Positions 9,100 to 18,299 of a stretch of 64,000 nucleotides of DNA are shown here, one piece after another. Each line of letters begins with the position of its first letter. The first letter of the stretch is position 1. A model generated the notes under the pieces. It was given only the letters and a program-made list of their open reading frames with translations, did no database searches and had not been told where the DNA came from. The translations under genes and the position numbers were made by a program. The DNA comes from JAHEDT01 sp963825615 (GTDB lineage Bacteria > Desulfobacterota > Desulfuromonadia > Desulfuromonadales > BM103), in assembly GCA_963825615.1 (NCBI GenBank), contig CAWGTV010000008.1:186001-250000 (forward strand). The letters run 5' to 3'.

Positions 9100-11415
9100 T
9101 TAAACCGTGATCTCCATGGCCCAGACTCCGCAGGGGCAGATCCCCGCACAGATGCTGCAGCCGATGCAGACATCATCGTCGGAAAGATACTCGAAGGTGC
9201 CGTCGGTCTTCTCGACCCGAGTGATCGCCCCTTCCGGGCAGGCCTCGAGACACATGGAACAGTCGCGGCAAGTGCCGCAGGAGATGCAGCGCAGCGTCTC
9301 GTCCTTGGCGTCGGTAACGCAGAAGCGCCCGCGGTTGCGTGGTTTGAATAGCTCCTTGGAGAGGCAGCTCTGGTTGATCATCTCCGGTTTGACAATCGGC
9401 GTAAGCTCCTTGCCGGCTAGGTAGTCATCGATCAGCAGAGCCGCTTCTTGGCCGCCGCCGATAGCATGGGTGAGCAGCCCCGGCTGGACGGTGTCACCGA
9501 TGGCGAAGACGCCCTTGGCCCTGACCACCTGGTTGCAGGCATCGACATCCATCATGCCGCGGTCGGTCAGCCAGTTGCGCGGCACGTAGGAGAGGTCGGG
9601 GCGCTCGCCGATGGCGATGATCACCTCATCGGCCTCGAGGAGCTCGCCGTCCTTGGTCCAGAGTCCCTCGGGGGTGACCTTCTCGGTAAAGACCGGCCAG
9701 CGGATCTCGCCGCCGAGGGCCTTGACGCCGTCGATTTCGTGCTTGTACGCAGCAGGGCGCTGAATATCGATGGCCAGCACCTGCTTGGCCCCCATGGCGT
9801 AAGCGCCGAGACAGACGTCCATGCCGGCATTGCCGGCCCCGATAACGATGACCCGTTTGCCGACCTTGGGCCGCTGTCCGGCGTTGATCTCCTTGAGAAA
9901 TGTCAGCCCTTTGGTCATCAGCTCATGCCCCTGAAAGGGAATTACCACCGGGTTGTGGGCGCCCGAAGCGATGACCACAGCGTCGTTTTCCTGCTGGATG
10001 GTCGCAAACACGTCGATATCGACCTTGGTATTGTTCTTGACCGTGATACCGACATCCTTGATCCGCTGGATCTCAGACTCGAGCGCGTCAGCCGGCAGGC
10101 GGTCGGTCGGGATGACCTGGCGGAGCTTGCCGCCGATTTCCGTGTCGGACTCGTAAACGGTGACCGCGTGGCCGAGCAGACGCAGCTGCCAGGCTGCGGC
10201 CAGTCCGCCGGGGCCACCACCGATGACCGCGACCTGCTTGCCGCTGGCCGGCTTGAGTTCAGGCGCTGGGACGTTGCGCGACAGGCGGCCAAGCTCCTTC
10301 ATGGCGACCGGCTTGTCGATGTAGCGCCGGCTGCAAGCATCCATACACAGGTTCGGGCAGACTTCCCCGCAGACGCTGGCCGGAAACGGCGAGTACTTGA
10401 GGACCAGGGCGAGGGCGTCCTCGTACTTCCCCTGGCGCAGTAGGTTGATGCGGTCCTGGGTCGGGATGTTCGACGGGCAGGCCACCTGGCAAGGGGCGCC
10501 AAAGCGCTTGTCCTGCCAGTGCGGAATCTTGATGCGGTCGGCGCCGGCGTTGACCAGGCCGGCCACATGGGCGTAATTGTCCTTGACCACCTCTGCGAAA
10601 ATGCCGCCGTCGCCAACCCACTTCTGGGTACGGAATTCACGCATGGTCATGCGCGAGTGGACGTTGCGCTCCTCGTAGGTCTTGGCGACGATCTTCTGCC
10701 ACTGGGAGAAGTCGGTCAGTTCCGCCTCCAGCTGGGGACGACCGATCTTGCCGAGGAAGGTCGGCATATTCTCTTTCAGGAAGCGTTGATCGGCCTCATC
10801 GATGTTAAGCAGCCAGACTTCGTCAGATAGCCCGGCGACCGGGCCGCGCACGTAGATTGTGCCGCCGACCATGCCGACACAGGAGCGATCGCCGAGCACC
10901 GAGGGGAGATCTTCCCGCCCGTAGCCGCAGATAACTCCGATGCCGCCCCCCATGAACTCGAAGGAGAAGGAGCCGGTGTTCTTCAGGACCCAGAACTCCG
11001 GCGGCTCATAGGCCGGGTCATGCTTCATCAGTGATCCTGAGCGCGTGCCGACGCGCCCGGCGACAAAGATTTTGCCGCTGGCGGCACAGTGTGCAGTGGT
11101 GTCACCGCCGTCACCGAGGATGGTCAGCAGTGCTCCGGCATTGAGCCAGCCGGCGTCTGCAGGAGCCGAGCCCTCGACGATGATCTCGGTCCCTTCCAGG
11201 CCGAAGGAGCCGACGCGCTGTCCGGGGTTCTTGACCCGGAACTTGAGCGGCGCACCGTCCTCGGTCCACAAGGGCCCACCAATATTGTGATGTCCGGAAG
11301 AGGTGATCTCGAACTCAGTCTCACCCTGCTCGAGGGCGCCATAGATCTGCTGCAGCAGCGCCTGGGTGGACATGCGGCGCTGCTTGACGTCATAACCTGA
11401 AATGATTGCTGCCAT
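9100..11415 (-). CDS. glutamate synthase subunit: GXGXG domain fused to GltD-like NAD(P)H oxidoreductase
   Basis: This 771-residue fusion is the last gene of a three-gene glutamate synthase operon. Residues about 1-240 are the GXGXG beta-helix that ends the large subunit in standard GOGAT (GDGGDTTAHC, FEFMGGGIGVICGYG). A cysteine-rich Fe-S domain follows (CQVACPSNIPTQDR, CGEVCPNLCMDAC; about 333-375). Next come an FAD motif (GGGPGGLAAA, about 395) and an NAD(P) motif (GAGNAGMDV, about 521). The C-terminus carries two ferredoxin-type clusters (CISCGTCRDCSMC and CIGCSICAGICPC, about 705-762). The protein should pass electrons from NAD(P)H, and perhaps ferredoxin, to the FMN subunit encoded upstream. 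Confidence 0.9.
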   Translation of the reverse strand: MAAIISGYDVKQRRMSTQALLQQIYGALEQGETEFEITSSGHHNIGGPLWTEDGAPLKFRVKNPGQRVGSFGLEGTEIIVEGSAPADAGWLNAGALLTILGDGGDTTAHCAASGKIFVAGRVGTRSGSLMKHDPAYEPPEFWVLKNTGSFSFEFMGGGIGVICGYGREDLPSVLGDRSCVGMVGGTIYVRGPVAGLSDEVWLLNIDEADQRFLKENMPTFLGKIGRPQLEAELTDFSQWQKIVAKTYEERNVHSRMTMREFRTQKWVGDGGIFAEVVKDNYAHVAGLVNAGADRIKIPHWQDKRFGAPCQVACPSNIPTQDRINLLRQGKYEDALALVLKYSPFPASVCGEVCPNLCMDACSRRYIDKPVAMKELGRLSRNVPAPELKPASGKQVAVIGGGPGGLAAAWQLRLLGHAVTVYESDTEIGGKLRQVIPTDRLPADALESEIQRIKDVGITVKNNTKVDIDVFATIQQENDAVVIASGAHNPVVIPFQGHELMTKGLTFLKEINAGQRPKVGKRVIVIGAGNAGMDVCLGAYAMGAKQVLAIDIQRPAAYKHEIDGVKALGGEIRWPVFTEKVTPEGLWTKDGELLEADEVIIAIGERPDLSYVPRNWLTDRGMMDVDACNQVVRAKGVFAIGDTVQPGLLTHAIGGGQEAALLIDDYLAGKELTPIVKPEMINQSCLSKELFKPRNRGRFCVTDAKDETLRCISCGTCRDCSMCLEACPEGAITRVEKTDGTFEYLSDDDVCIGCSICAGICPCGVWAMEITV

Positions 11416-11431
11416 TTTGACCTCGCGGTAA

Positions 11432-11492
11432 TTTCGAATTCTGAATTCTTAACTTTGAATCTATTAAAAATTCAAAATTCATCATTCAAAAT
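11432..11492. repeat. short AATTC-rich micro-repeats in an intergenic spacer
   Basis: The spacer between two operon genes holds several copies of GAATTC- and AATTCAAAATT-like words in both orientations (AATTCTGAATTC; AATTCAAAATTC; ATTCAAAATTG). They can form weak stems. This looks like simple-sequence expansion rather than a known element. Confidence 0.5.
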
Positions 11493-11496
11493 TGCC

Positions 11497-13140
11497 TCAA
11501 CAGACGTACTGGATCGACAGCCGGTCAGCGACCGCCTTGTCCGTGGAGACCAGGGCATCGGAACGGCCGACCGGCAGGGATGAGTTGCCGATCGGGGCCA
11601 TCAGCTTCTTGAACTCGGTGTCCATGGCCAGGAAATAATTGACGATGTTCTGGGCCACGCGGTCGACATCGAGACGATGCACCAGCTGTGGTTCCTGGGT
11701 GGTGATGCCTACCGGGCACAAGCCTGTATTGCAGGCGTTGCAACGACCCAGGTCGTTACCGACGCAACCGGCCATCTGCAGAACCAGTTTGCCGGTGAAA
11801 ACACCGCTGGCTCCAAGAGCAATCATCTTGAAGGCATCGGCCGCCAGGTCGCCGGTCTTGCCCAGCCCTCCGGCCGCCCAGAGCGGAATCTGCCCTTGGC
11901 GCCCCTGGTTGACCGCGGCCAGGTAGCAGTCACGCAGCTTGGAGACGATCGGGTGGCCGGTGTGATCGAGGGAGACCTCGTGGGCCGCGCCGGTGCCGCC
12001 ATCGATGCCGTCGAGGAAGAAGCCACCGACGATGTTGTAGGGGTCGCGCACGAGGTTGTTGAACACCGAGACGCTGGTTGCCGAGGCCGCGACCTTGATA
12101 GCCACCGGCACGCGGAACTTGAAAGCCGCGTTGAAGGAGAGAAACATCTTTTGCACGCTCTCCTCGATGGAGTAAAGCCCCTGGTGGTTTGGCGGGCTGA
12201 GCAGGTCAGCCTTGGGAACGCCGCGGATCGCCTGGATATGCTCGGCGACCTTGCCAGCCTGAAGCAGGCCGCCGTCGCCGGGCTTGGCGCCTTGGCCGAT
12301 CTTGATCAGGATGCCTGCCGGGTCCTCGACCATGTGCGGCATGGCCTTGGCGATGCGGTTCCAGCCGAAATGCCCGGAGGCAATCTGCAGGATCAAATAC
12401 TTGAGGTACTTGCTCTTAAGCAGCCTGACCGGCACACCACCCTCGCCGGAGCACATGCGCACCGGCATGCCGCATTCTTCGTTCAGATATGCGACGGCCA
12501 TTGCGGTTGCTTCCCACATCCGCCAGGAGAGCGCACCGATCGACATGTCGCCGATGACCACCGGGTAGATCCAGCGCACCGGCGGCATCTTGTCCTCGAC
12601 CTGCAGATTGTTCTGGCCATCGACGCTGAAGGGGAGGGCCTTGGCAGGCAGAATGCGGCCAAAGGGTGCCAGCAGGTCGAAGGTGTGGCGCTGGGCATCA
12701 AGGCTCGGGTCGGTCATCTGCGAGATGCGGCCGATACGCAACTTGTCAAGGGTGCGGGTCGAGGCTTCCAGGTTTTTGCGACCGCCGCGCTTGATCGAGT
12801 CGCCGCCGAGGCAACGGGTGACGATTGGGTGGCGCGTGTCGGGGTTGCGCAACGGGCCAATGGCGTCGTTGGGGCAGACTTTTTCACAGATGCCGCACCC
12901 GCGGCAGTAGTGACGCACGTCCTTGACCTGACGGATGACCGGCACTGCCGAGAAGCGCTGCTGTGGATCAGGGAGGTCTCCCTCGGAAAAGACCATGCGG
13001 CGGCGCTCGACCTTGGCCTCGATGGCGCGGAAGGAGCAGGCCGAGACACAGGACCCGCACAGGGTGCATCGGCTGGCGTCGTATTTGATCTTCCAGGGCA
13101 TGTCATTGGGTGTGACATGCTGGACTTTCATTGTCTCCAT
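11497..13140 (-). CDS. glutamate synthase, FMN-binding central subunit with ferredoxin domain
   Basis: This subunit makes glutamate from 2-oxoglutarate and ammonia delivered by the glutaminase subunit. The N-terminus has two ferredoxin-type motifs (CTLCGSCVSAC and CRGCGICEKVC, within about residues 22-95). The FMN/2-oxoglutarate barrel follows, with KIGQGAKPGDGG and GGTGAAHEVSLDHTG. The 3Fe-4S binding stretch CNACNTGLCPVG is near residue 461. At 547 residues it is the archaeal/deltaproteobacterial stand-alone form. The ATG at 13140 has GGAGGT 7 bases upstream and overlaps the upstream gene by 13 bases, suggesting translational coupling. Confidence 0.92.
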   Translation of the reverse strand: METMKVQHVTPNDMPWKIKYDASRCTLCGSCVSACSFRAIEAKVERRRMVFSEGDLPDPQQRFSAVPVIRQVKDVRHYCRGCGICEKVCPNDAIGPLRNPDTRHPIVTRCLGGDSIKRGGRKNLEASTRTLDKLRIGRISQMTDPSLDAQRHTFDLLAPFGRILPAKALPFSVDGQNNLQVEDKMPPVRWIYPVVIGDMSIGALSWRMWEATAMAVAYLNEECGMPVRMCSGEGGVPVRLLKSKYLKYLILQIASGHFGWNRIAKAMPHMVEDPAGILIKIGQGAKPGDGGLLQAGKVAEHIQAIRGVPKADLLSPPNHQGLYSIEESVQKMFLSFNAAFKFRVPVAIKVAASATSVSVFNNLVRDPYNIVGGFFLDGIDGGTGAAHEVSLDHTGHPIVSKLRDCYLAAVNQGRQGQIPLWAAGGLGKTGDLAADAFKMIALGASGVFTGKLVLQMAGCVGNDLGRCNACNTGLCPVGITTQEPQLVHRLDVDRVAQNIVNYFLAMDTEFKKLMAPIGNSSLPVGRSDALVSTDKAVADRLSIQYVC

Positions 13141-14234
13141 CGCTGCACCTCCAGGCTGTTGTCGATCGCCACAATCTCTCGCTCGTGGGGATAGATGTCC
13201 GCCTCCCAGTCGCGATCAGGCAGGATGTCATTGATGCCGCACACCTCGGAGGAAATGGCCACCGTGTCGTCGGTACGTCCGACCACCACGGGGCGCAGCT
13301 TCTTGGCGTCGCAACAGGTAAACAGTGTGAAATCAGGCAGCACGCCGATGATGGTGTTGGGGCCGTTGATCTCCAGGTGGGCCAGTGACTGGCGCATGGC
13401 CAAAAGCTGCTCTTTGTCCTCGCGCCGCCCCAGGTCATCAAAAGGCAGCGGCGTCACCACATGTTTGTAATACCGCAGCGGCCAGCGCAACTGGCGATGA
13501 ACATAATGCAGTGTGTAGAGGAAACACTGGGAATCGGACTCAAAGCCGATATAGCCGCGATGCAGCTTACGCTGGGCTTCGACGTTTTTCAGGTAAAAGG
13601 TGTTCTCTCCGTTGGCCAGGGCCGTGTACCCCTGCAGGAAGAACGGGTGGGCGGCATAGCGGACAATATCGTAGTTGGTGTTCTGCCGGCACTGGGCGGT
13701 GATGACCTTGGCGGTGAACTTGTCATCCGACGTCCAGAGCCTGAAGTAGGTGCCAATATCACGCGGGTCACCAATCTCCTTGAGGGTGACGACGTCGGGC
13801 CAGAAGGAATAAACAAAACCCTGTTCATTCTGCTCGAGTGCCCTGCGCAGCTTGAGGCGCATATCGAGCAGCAGCTCCTCCTTGTCCTTCTGCTCGCCAT
13901 TGCGGAAATAGCGGGGATAATCAAAGGTCTCAAAGACGTAATTCGGCATGGCCTGGATATCCAGGCCAGGCTGCGGGTCGGTTTCCGGAACCCACTGCAT
14001 GACGCGCTGGAAACCCGCTTCGTGCAGCATGTCTTCAGCAAGCTTCAGCCCTTCGTCGGTACAGGCCATGGACAGCGTCGGCAGATGTTTGTAACTTTCG
14101 AAAATACCACCGAGATCGTGCATGACCATGGCAAAGCCGGAATTGTCATGCCCTTTCTGCTGCGACTCCATCAATTTCAGAGCCAGGCTGGGGTGAACAT
14201 AGCTGGAACTTTTAATTGCGCCAATCCGGCACAT
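13128..14234 (-). CDS. glutamate synthase glutaminase subunit (class II amidotransferase)
   Basis: This is the first gene of the operon. After removal of Met the protein starts with Cys2 (MCRIGAI), the N-terminal nucleophile of class II glutamine amidotransferases. It should release ammonia from glutamine for the FMN subunit. KGHDNSGFAMVMHD (about residues 28-41) matches the Ntn amidotransferase fold, and FLYTLHYVHRQL lies further on. At 368 residues it is a stand-alone domain, unlike the fused bacterial GltB. AGGAGGTG lies 6 bases before ATG. A long structured leader precedes it. Confidence 0.9.
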   Translation of the reverse strand: MCRIGAIKSSSYVHPSLALKLMESQQKGHDNSGFAMVMHDLGGIFESYKHLPTLSMACTDEGLKLAEDMLHEAGFQRVMQWVPETDPQPGLDIQAMPNYVFETFDYPRYFRNGEQKDKEELLLDMRLKLRRALEQNEQGFVYSFWPDVVTLKEIGDPRDIGTYFRLWTSDDKFTAKVITAQCRQNTNYDIVRYAAHPFFLQGYTALANGENTFYLKNVEAQRKLHRGYIGFESDSQCFLYTLHYVHRQLRWPLRYYKHVVTPLPFDDLGRREDKEQLLAMRQSLAHLEINGPNTIIGVLPDFTLFTCCDAKKLRPVVVGRTDDTVAISSEVCGINDILPDRDWEADIYPHEREIVAIDNSLEVQRWRQ

Positions 14235-14279
14235 GGAAGCACCTCCTAAGAATCATTTGCCGCCGCGACACGAGCAAAG

Positions 14280-14395
14280 CAGATCTGCGGGCGATCTAAC
14301 GAAGCAAACGACATGCCATCTCCCGGCAAAGCCGGACAGCCGTCCACTGCGGTTTTACAAGCCACTGGACTCGTTAGGGTTTTTCGCAGGAGATC
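14280..14395 (-). promoter_or_regulatory. structured 5' leader of the glutamate synthase operon
   Basis: Read on the minus strand, nested long-range helices close a multi-branched RNA. GATCT pairs with AGATC, GCG with CGC, and CTAACGA with TCGTTAG, in correct nesting. Inside are two hairpins, one with GTCCA/TGGAC ends and one with CCGGC-TTT-GCCGG. The element ends about 45 bases before the start codon at 14234. I do not recognise it as a known riboswitch class; it could be an uncharacterised leader or a protein-binding site. The pairing was found by eye. Confidence 0.45.
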
Positions 14396-14479
14396 GTCAT
14401 GAACACAACATGCCGCGAAGTATCAGGAGTGTACATGAATTGGATATTAAGCAGATTTATACTTGAAATGAGTAAACAA

Positions 14480-14523
14480 TAAACACAAGAACGCCTCCTG
14501 CACAACCGGCAGGAGGCGTTCTT
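14480..14523 (-). terminator. terminator of ilvE
   Basis: AAGAACGCCTCCTGC and GCAGGAGGCGTTCTT form a perfect 15-bp stem with a 7-base loop, 19 bases after the ilvE stop. On the minus strand it is followed by the T-rich GTGTTTATTG. Confidence 0.85.
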
Positions 14524-14542
14524 AACAAGGCGTATCCGCAAC

Positions 14543-15610
14543 TCAGAGCAGCTCGACCCAATCATGGGGATCGGGCAAGCGCCCATACTGAATCCCAGTC
14601 AGGGTGTCAAATAGCTCACGGGTCACCGCGCCAGTCGTCTTGCCATCAGCGAGGACAACCGTTCGATCCTGATAAGTAAACTGCCCGACCGGTGAGATCA
14701 CCACGGCGGTTCCGGTACCGAAGGCCTCGGTAATCCGACCGCTTTCGACCCCGCTGAAGATATCGTCAACGGTCAGCGCACGCTCTTCGACCTCCAGACC
14801 GTTGAAACGAGCCAACTCGAGGACCGAGCGGCGCGTGATGCCGTCGAGAATGGTGCCTCGCAATGGCGAGGTCACCAGTTTACCGTCACAGACAAAGCAG
14901 ATATTCATGCTACCGACTTCTTCAACGTACTTTTTGTTCTTGGCGTCGAGCCACAGCACCTGGTCATAGCCCTTGGCGCCAGCCTCGCGTGCAGCATACA
15001 GACTGGCGGCATAATTGCCGCCGGTTTTGACTTCCCCGGTGCCACCGTGAGCAGCACGTACATAGTGGTCGGATATCCAGATTTTCACCGGCGACAGGCC
15101 TCCCTTGTAATAGGCCCCGACCGGACAGAGGATAATATAGCAAAGGTATTCATCGGCCGGTCGCACCCCAAGCATCGGTTCGGAAGCGATCATGGTCGGC
15201 CGGATATAAAGGCTGGTCCCTTCACTGCGCGGCACCCAATCCGCTTCGAGCCGGATCAGCTCTTTCAGAGAACTCAGCATGAACATTTCGTCGACTTCAG
15301 GCATACACATGCGCCGGGCGCCGTGGTTAAAACGACGGAAGTTATCCAAAGGCCGGAACAGTGCAATCCGCCCGTCAGGACGCCGGAACGCCTTGAGTCC
15401 CTCGAAAATCTCCTGGGCGTAGTGCAAGACCATCGCTGCGGGATCGAGGGAGAACGGCTGGTAGGGTTGAATACGCGCATTGTGCCAACCCTGCCCGGTC
15501 TTGTATTGCATGACGAACATGCGATCGGTGAACTGCTTGCCGAAAGTGAGCTTGCTCTCGTCTTCAATGTGCGGCTTGTGATTTTCCAGGGGCAGAATCT
15601 GCAGGTCCAT
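14543..15610 (-). CDS. ilvE: branched-chain amino acid aminotransferase
   Basis: This PLP enzyme (class IV fold) interconverts leucine, isoleucine and valine with their 2-oxo acids. The protein reads MDLQILPLENHKP and is 355 residues, the size of the longer BCAT group. EIFEGLKAFRRPDG, the PLP-lysine region GEVKTGGNYAAS (about residues 185-200) and GTGTAVVISPVG near the end are typical. I chose the ATG at 15610 rather than an upstream start at 15697. It has GGGAGG 11 bases before it, and the extra 29 residues do not fit the family. Confidence 0.92.
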   Translation of the reverse strand: MDLQILPLENHKPHIEDESKLTFGKQFTDRMFVMQYKTGQGWHNARIQPYQPFSLDPAAMVLHYAQEIFEGLKAFRRPDGRIALFRPLDNFRRFNHGARRMCMPEVDEMFMLSSLKELIRLEADWVPRSEGTSLYIRPTMIASEPMLGVRPADEYLCYIILCPVGAYYKGGLSPVKIWISDHYVRAAHGGTGEVKTGGNYAASLYAAREAGAKGYDQVLWLDAKNKKYVEEVGSMNICFVCDGKLVTSPLRGTILDGITRRSVLELARFNGLEVEERALTVDDIFSGVESGRITEAFGTGTAVVISPVGQFTYQDRTVVLADGKTTGAVTRELFDTLTGIQYGRLPDPHDWVELL

Positions 15611-15730
15611 GCGTTTAACACCCTCCCTAAAGTACTGCGTTTTCCAAGGCTTCAGTCTTGGATATCTAGCACAAGGAAGGGCGCCGGCGCAAGACATAAG
15701 CAGCCGACTCGGGGCAAAGCGACCAGAGAC

Positions 15731-15910
15731 TCATTCTCCTGAGCCCTTTTTACCAGGAGAACCCAGACGGATGTCACGGTAGAGGAGGTCGCGCTTGCGG
15801 GTCTCTGTCTCCTCAATCTGAAAACGGTTGAGAAAACGATGATACTCAGCCAGATCAACCAGGTCCTTCTTGTCGACTGCAGAACTTTTGACCCGCCAGA
15901 GATCTTCCAT
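15731..15910 (-). CDS. small conserved-looking hypothetical protein
   Basis: This is a charged 59-residue protein (MEDLWRVKSS...). The ATG at 15910 has AAGGAGAG 6 bases upstream, a convincing start. Upstream in-frame sequence to 15976 would add a hydrophobic stretch but lacks a ribosome site. I recognise no domain. It is helical and polar, with RFQIEETETRKRDLLYRDIR in the middle, so it is probably cytoplasmic. It lies 120 bases upstream of ilvE on the same strand. Confidence 0.6.
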   Translation of the reverse strand: MEDLWRVKSSAVDKKDLVDLAEYHRFLNRFQIEETETRKRDLLYRDIRLGSPGKKGSGE

Positions 15911-16112
15911 GGGACTCTCCTTTTTGCCAGATTCGATGCATATCAGCAAGAGAAGCATACTCCCATACTTACACATTTAACGGTATTTTTTATACTATTT
16001 AGTAAATATAATCTCGATGGCCGCGCATGTGGCCAATCCGAACCCCACTTCAGCCCTTGAGTTTTCGAGTGTTTTTCTGTTTTACTGACGCAATAACGAA
16101 GAGGAGAAAAAA

Positions 16113-16421
16113 ATGACTTACCAACAGTTCAGGGAAGCCGTCGAGGTTTTCGGCCTGGGTGAGCGAGCGACTTTACAGCAGATCAAGGCCAGGCATCGCG
16201 AACTGGTCAAGACGCATCATCCCGACCGCAGCAGCGCCACGAACCAGGAGACGATCCGCAGGATCAACAGTGCCCACAAAATGCTCATGGACTACTGCAA
16301 CGGGTATCACTTCTGTTTCAGTGAAGAGGAATTTTTGACGCAGACGCCGACCGAGCGAATCAAGCGCCAGTTCGGCTGGGACCCGGTCTGGGGCGGGCAA
16401 GGCGAAACGCAAGCGGATTGA
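16113..16421 (+). CDS. short J-domain protein
   Basis: This 102-residue protein is mostly a J domain: helix II (TLQQIKARHRELVKTHH), the HPD motif at about residues 37-39, then helix III (NQETIRRINSAHKMLMDY). J domains stimulate the ATPase of DnaK-type Hsp70. There is no G/F region or zinc finger, so it is a class III co-chaperone with unknown client. GAGGAG lies 6 bases before ATG. It ends flush against the converging carbonic anhydrase gene. Confidence 0.85.
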   Translation: MTYQQFREAVEVFGLGERATLQQIKARHRELVKTHHPDRSSATNQETIRRINSAHKMLMDYCNGYHFCFSEEEFLTQTPTERIKRQFGWDPVWGGQGETQAD

Positions 16422-17051
16422 TCAGAGCCCGTTCACAAGTTCGAAGGTTTCGTTCTGGTCGTTGAAATTGAAGATCTCCCCCGTCTCGATGATATAGTAC
16501 CAGCCATAGATATTCAACAAACCCTGCCGATAACGATCCTCCACGTAAGGGTAGCTGAGCAGGTTGCGCATCTGCACCAGGATATTGATCTGTTCGGTCA
16601 GCCACTCACGCTTTTCGGCGCACTCGACATCCATCTGCCGGTCCACTCTCCCGCGAACTTCCCGGGAGATTTCCAGCCAACGCTTGACATTGGGGAGGTG
16701 GGCCAACGCTTCCGGCGGCTGGTTCATGGCCGCACAACCGCCACAGTTGGAGTGCCCGCAAACAACGATATTTTTTACTTCAAGGGCCAAAACTGCATAC
16801 TCAACGGAAGAGGTCGTACCGGCGTATTCCTGGGTCAGTCGATAGGGCGGGACAATATTGGCAATATTGCGGACCGTAAAGAGCTCACCGGGCATGGTGC
16901 GGGTGATCAGGTCTGGGACCACGCGTGAATCGGCACAGCCGATGAAAAGTGTGTGCGGTTTCTGTGTCCGCCCCAGCGATTGAAACAGTTGCTTGTGCGT
17001 CTCGAAATCATCCTGACGGAATTTGGCGATACCTTTAAACAGTTTGTCCAT
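16422..17051 (-). CDS. can: beta-class carbonic anhydrase
   Basis: This enzyme interconverts CO2 and bicarbonate, supplying bicarbonate to carboxylases. Zinc ligands and catalytic dyad are clear: Cys39-x-Asp41-x-Arg43 (GCADSRV), His100 and Cys103 (GHSNCGGC). At 209 residues it is the usual E. coli Can size. The C-terminal half contains the expected helical segment and YGWYYIIETGEI. A LysR-type regulator gene lies upstream on the same strand with 62 bases between. Confidence 0.95.
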   Translation of the reverse strand: MDKLFKGIAKFRQDDFETHKQLFQSLGRTQKPHTLFIGCADSRVVPDLITRTMPGELFTVRNIANIVPPYRLTQEYAGTTSSVEYAVLALEVKNIVVCGHSNCGGCAAMNQPPEALAHLPNVKRWLEISREVRGRVDRQMDVECAEKREWLTEQINILVQMRNLLSYPYVEDRYRQGLLNIYGWYYIIETGEIFNFNDQNETFELVNGL

Positions 17052-17113
17052 AAACCCTCACGAAAAAGCTCTCTGCAAGGCCTTTCTGCAAGACGCTGCA
17101 TGCCTCTCCCAAA

Positions 17114-18067
17114 TCATTTGGTCGCCCTCCCCCCGGCTGCTTCATGCACGCGCTGCGGACGCCAGAAGGGTGTCACCACCTCAAAGATACTCTCCAGCAG
17201 CTCTTTCAGGAGCACATCATCAGCCCGCTGCGGCAGCATAACCACGCTGCGCCCGCGGCGGTGCTGAAAACCCTCGACACGCAAACTGACCAGTTGCCCA
17301 GCATCCAGGTACTGGCTCACCAGGGACTGCGACACATACGCGATACCATCGCCCGCCATCACAGACTGCACCGTAAAACGCAGGTCGTCGGAGACGATCA
17401 CCCCATCGAAGTCGGCGAAATCACAGCCGCAGGCGAGCAGATTCCTGCGCATCAGCTCCTTGGAGCTGCAACCATCCCGACGGGCAAAGAGCCTGTAGTT
17501 CTTTAACGCATCGAGCTCAATCACACCGCCGTCATTCGGCACATTCAGAGAAGCGGCAGCGACCACCAGCATTTCATCATCAGGCATGGAGAAGCAGTCG
17601 AAACCGCTGAAATCCTGTTCCAGGCTGTGCTCGATCACCGCCAGATCGAACTCCTCGTTACGCAGGTCGCGCAACGCCTCGGATGGCTGCTGGAATACAA
17701 ATTTGAAATCATTCATATCCGAGTGTGCCCGTAAAAAGTTGTTCAGGACCTGGGGCAAGAAGGCCATACCAAAGGTTGGCGTGCAACAGAGCGAGAGCCG
17801 CTTTTGCGCCGCGGCTTCCTGCAGGCAGCTCAACATCTCCTTCTCTTTTTCGAGGATGTCCTTGGCCTTGGCGAAGACCACCCGCCCGGCCGAGGTCAGC
17901 GCCAGCCGCTGTCCGGAACGGTCAATCAATTGCTGGCCGAAATGCTCTTCGAGGAACTTGATCCGCTGCGACACTGCCGACTGGGTAATATGCAGGATTT
18001 CCGCAGCCTTGGAGAATGTCCCCGACTCGATTGCAGCAATCAGCGTATTGAGATAACGGGTCTCCAT
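17114..18067 (-). CDS. LysR-family transcriptional regulator
   Basis: This 317-residue protein has an N-terminal winged helix-turn-helix (GTFSKAAEILHITQSAVSQRIKFLEEHFG, shown from about residue 16 in two parts: GTFSKAAEILHITQ and SAVSQRIKFLEEHFG). It continues with the standard linker and a periplasmic-binding-like effector domain (about 90-300). The target is unknown. It sits upstream of the carbonic anhydrase gene and is divergent from the decaheme cytochrome operon, so either could be regulated. An AT-rich dyad overlaps its start codon. Confidence 0.9.
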   Translation of the reverse strand: METRYLNTLIAAIESGTFSKAAEILHITQSAVSQRIKFLEEHFGQQLIDRSGQRLALTSAGRVVFAKAKDILEKEKEMLSCLQEAAAQKRLSLCCTPTFGMAFLPQVLNNFLRAHSDMNDFKFVFQQPSEALRDLRNEEFDLAVIEHSLEQDFSGFDCFSMPDDEMLVVAAASLNVPNDGGVIELDALKNYRLFARRDGCSSKELMRRNLLACGCDFADFDGVIVSDDLRFTVQSVMAGDGIAYVSQSLVSQYLDAGQLVSLRVEGFQHRRGRSVVMLPQRADDVLLKELLESIFEVVTPFWRPQRVHEAAGGRATK

Positions 18068-18086
18068 CTATAAATCCATATATAGA
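18067..18086. promoter_or_regulatory. candidate LysR-type operator dyad
   Basis: TCTATA-AATCCA-TATATAGA is an interrupted palindrome (7 of 8 positions pairing) at the divergent promoter region, immediately upstream of the regulator's start. LysR proteins often bind T-N11-A dyads in such places. This is suggestive only. Confidence 0.35.
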
Positions 18087-18299
18087 ATTAAAAAATATAA
18101 ATGTTACTTATGGGTGTCATTAAAATGATTCGTTTTACCCTAGCATCAAATACCAATACCATACAACAGATTCTAAAAGATTAATTAACCCGCTCACACC
18201 TTTCGGCCCGCGTTTCAGGAAAGGAGGTTCGCGCGACTCAAGCGGCTGAGATCTTTCGTTTCAACACTTCAGAGGTCCATAGCGTGGAAAGGAGAAATT

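Noticed and set aside
14280..14395. Cyclic-di-GMP-I (GEMM) or cobalamin riboswitch
   Set aside because: Key consensus words of these classes are absent.
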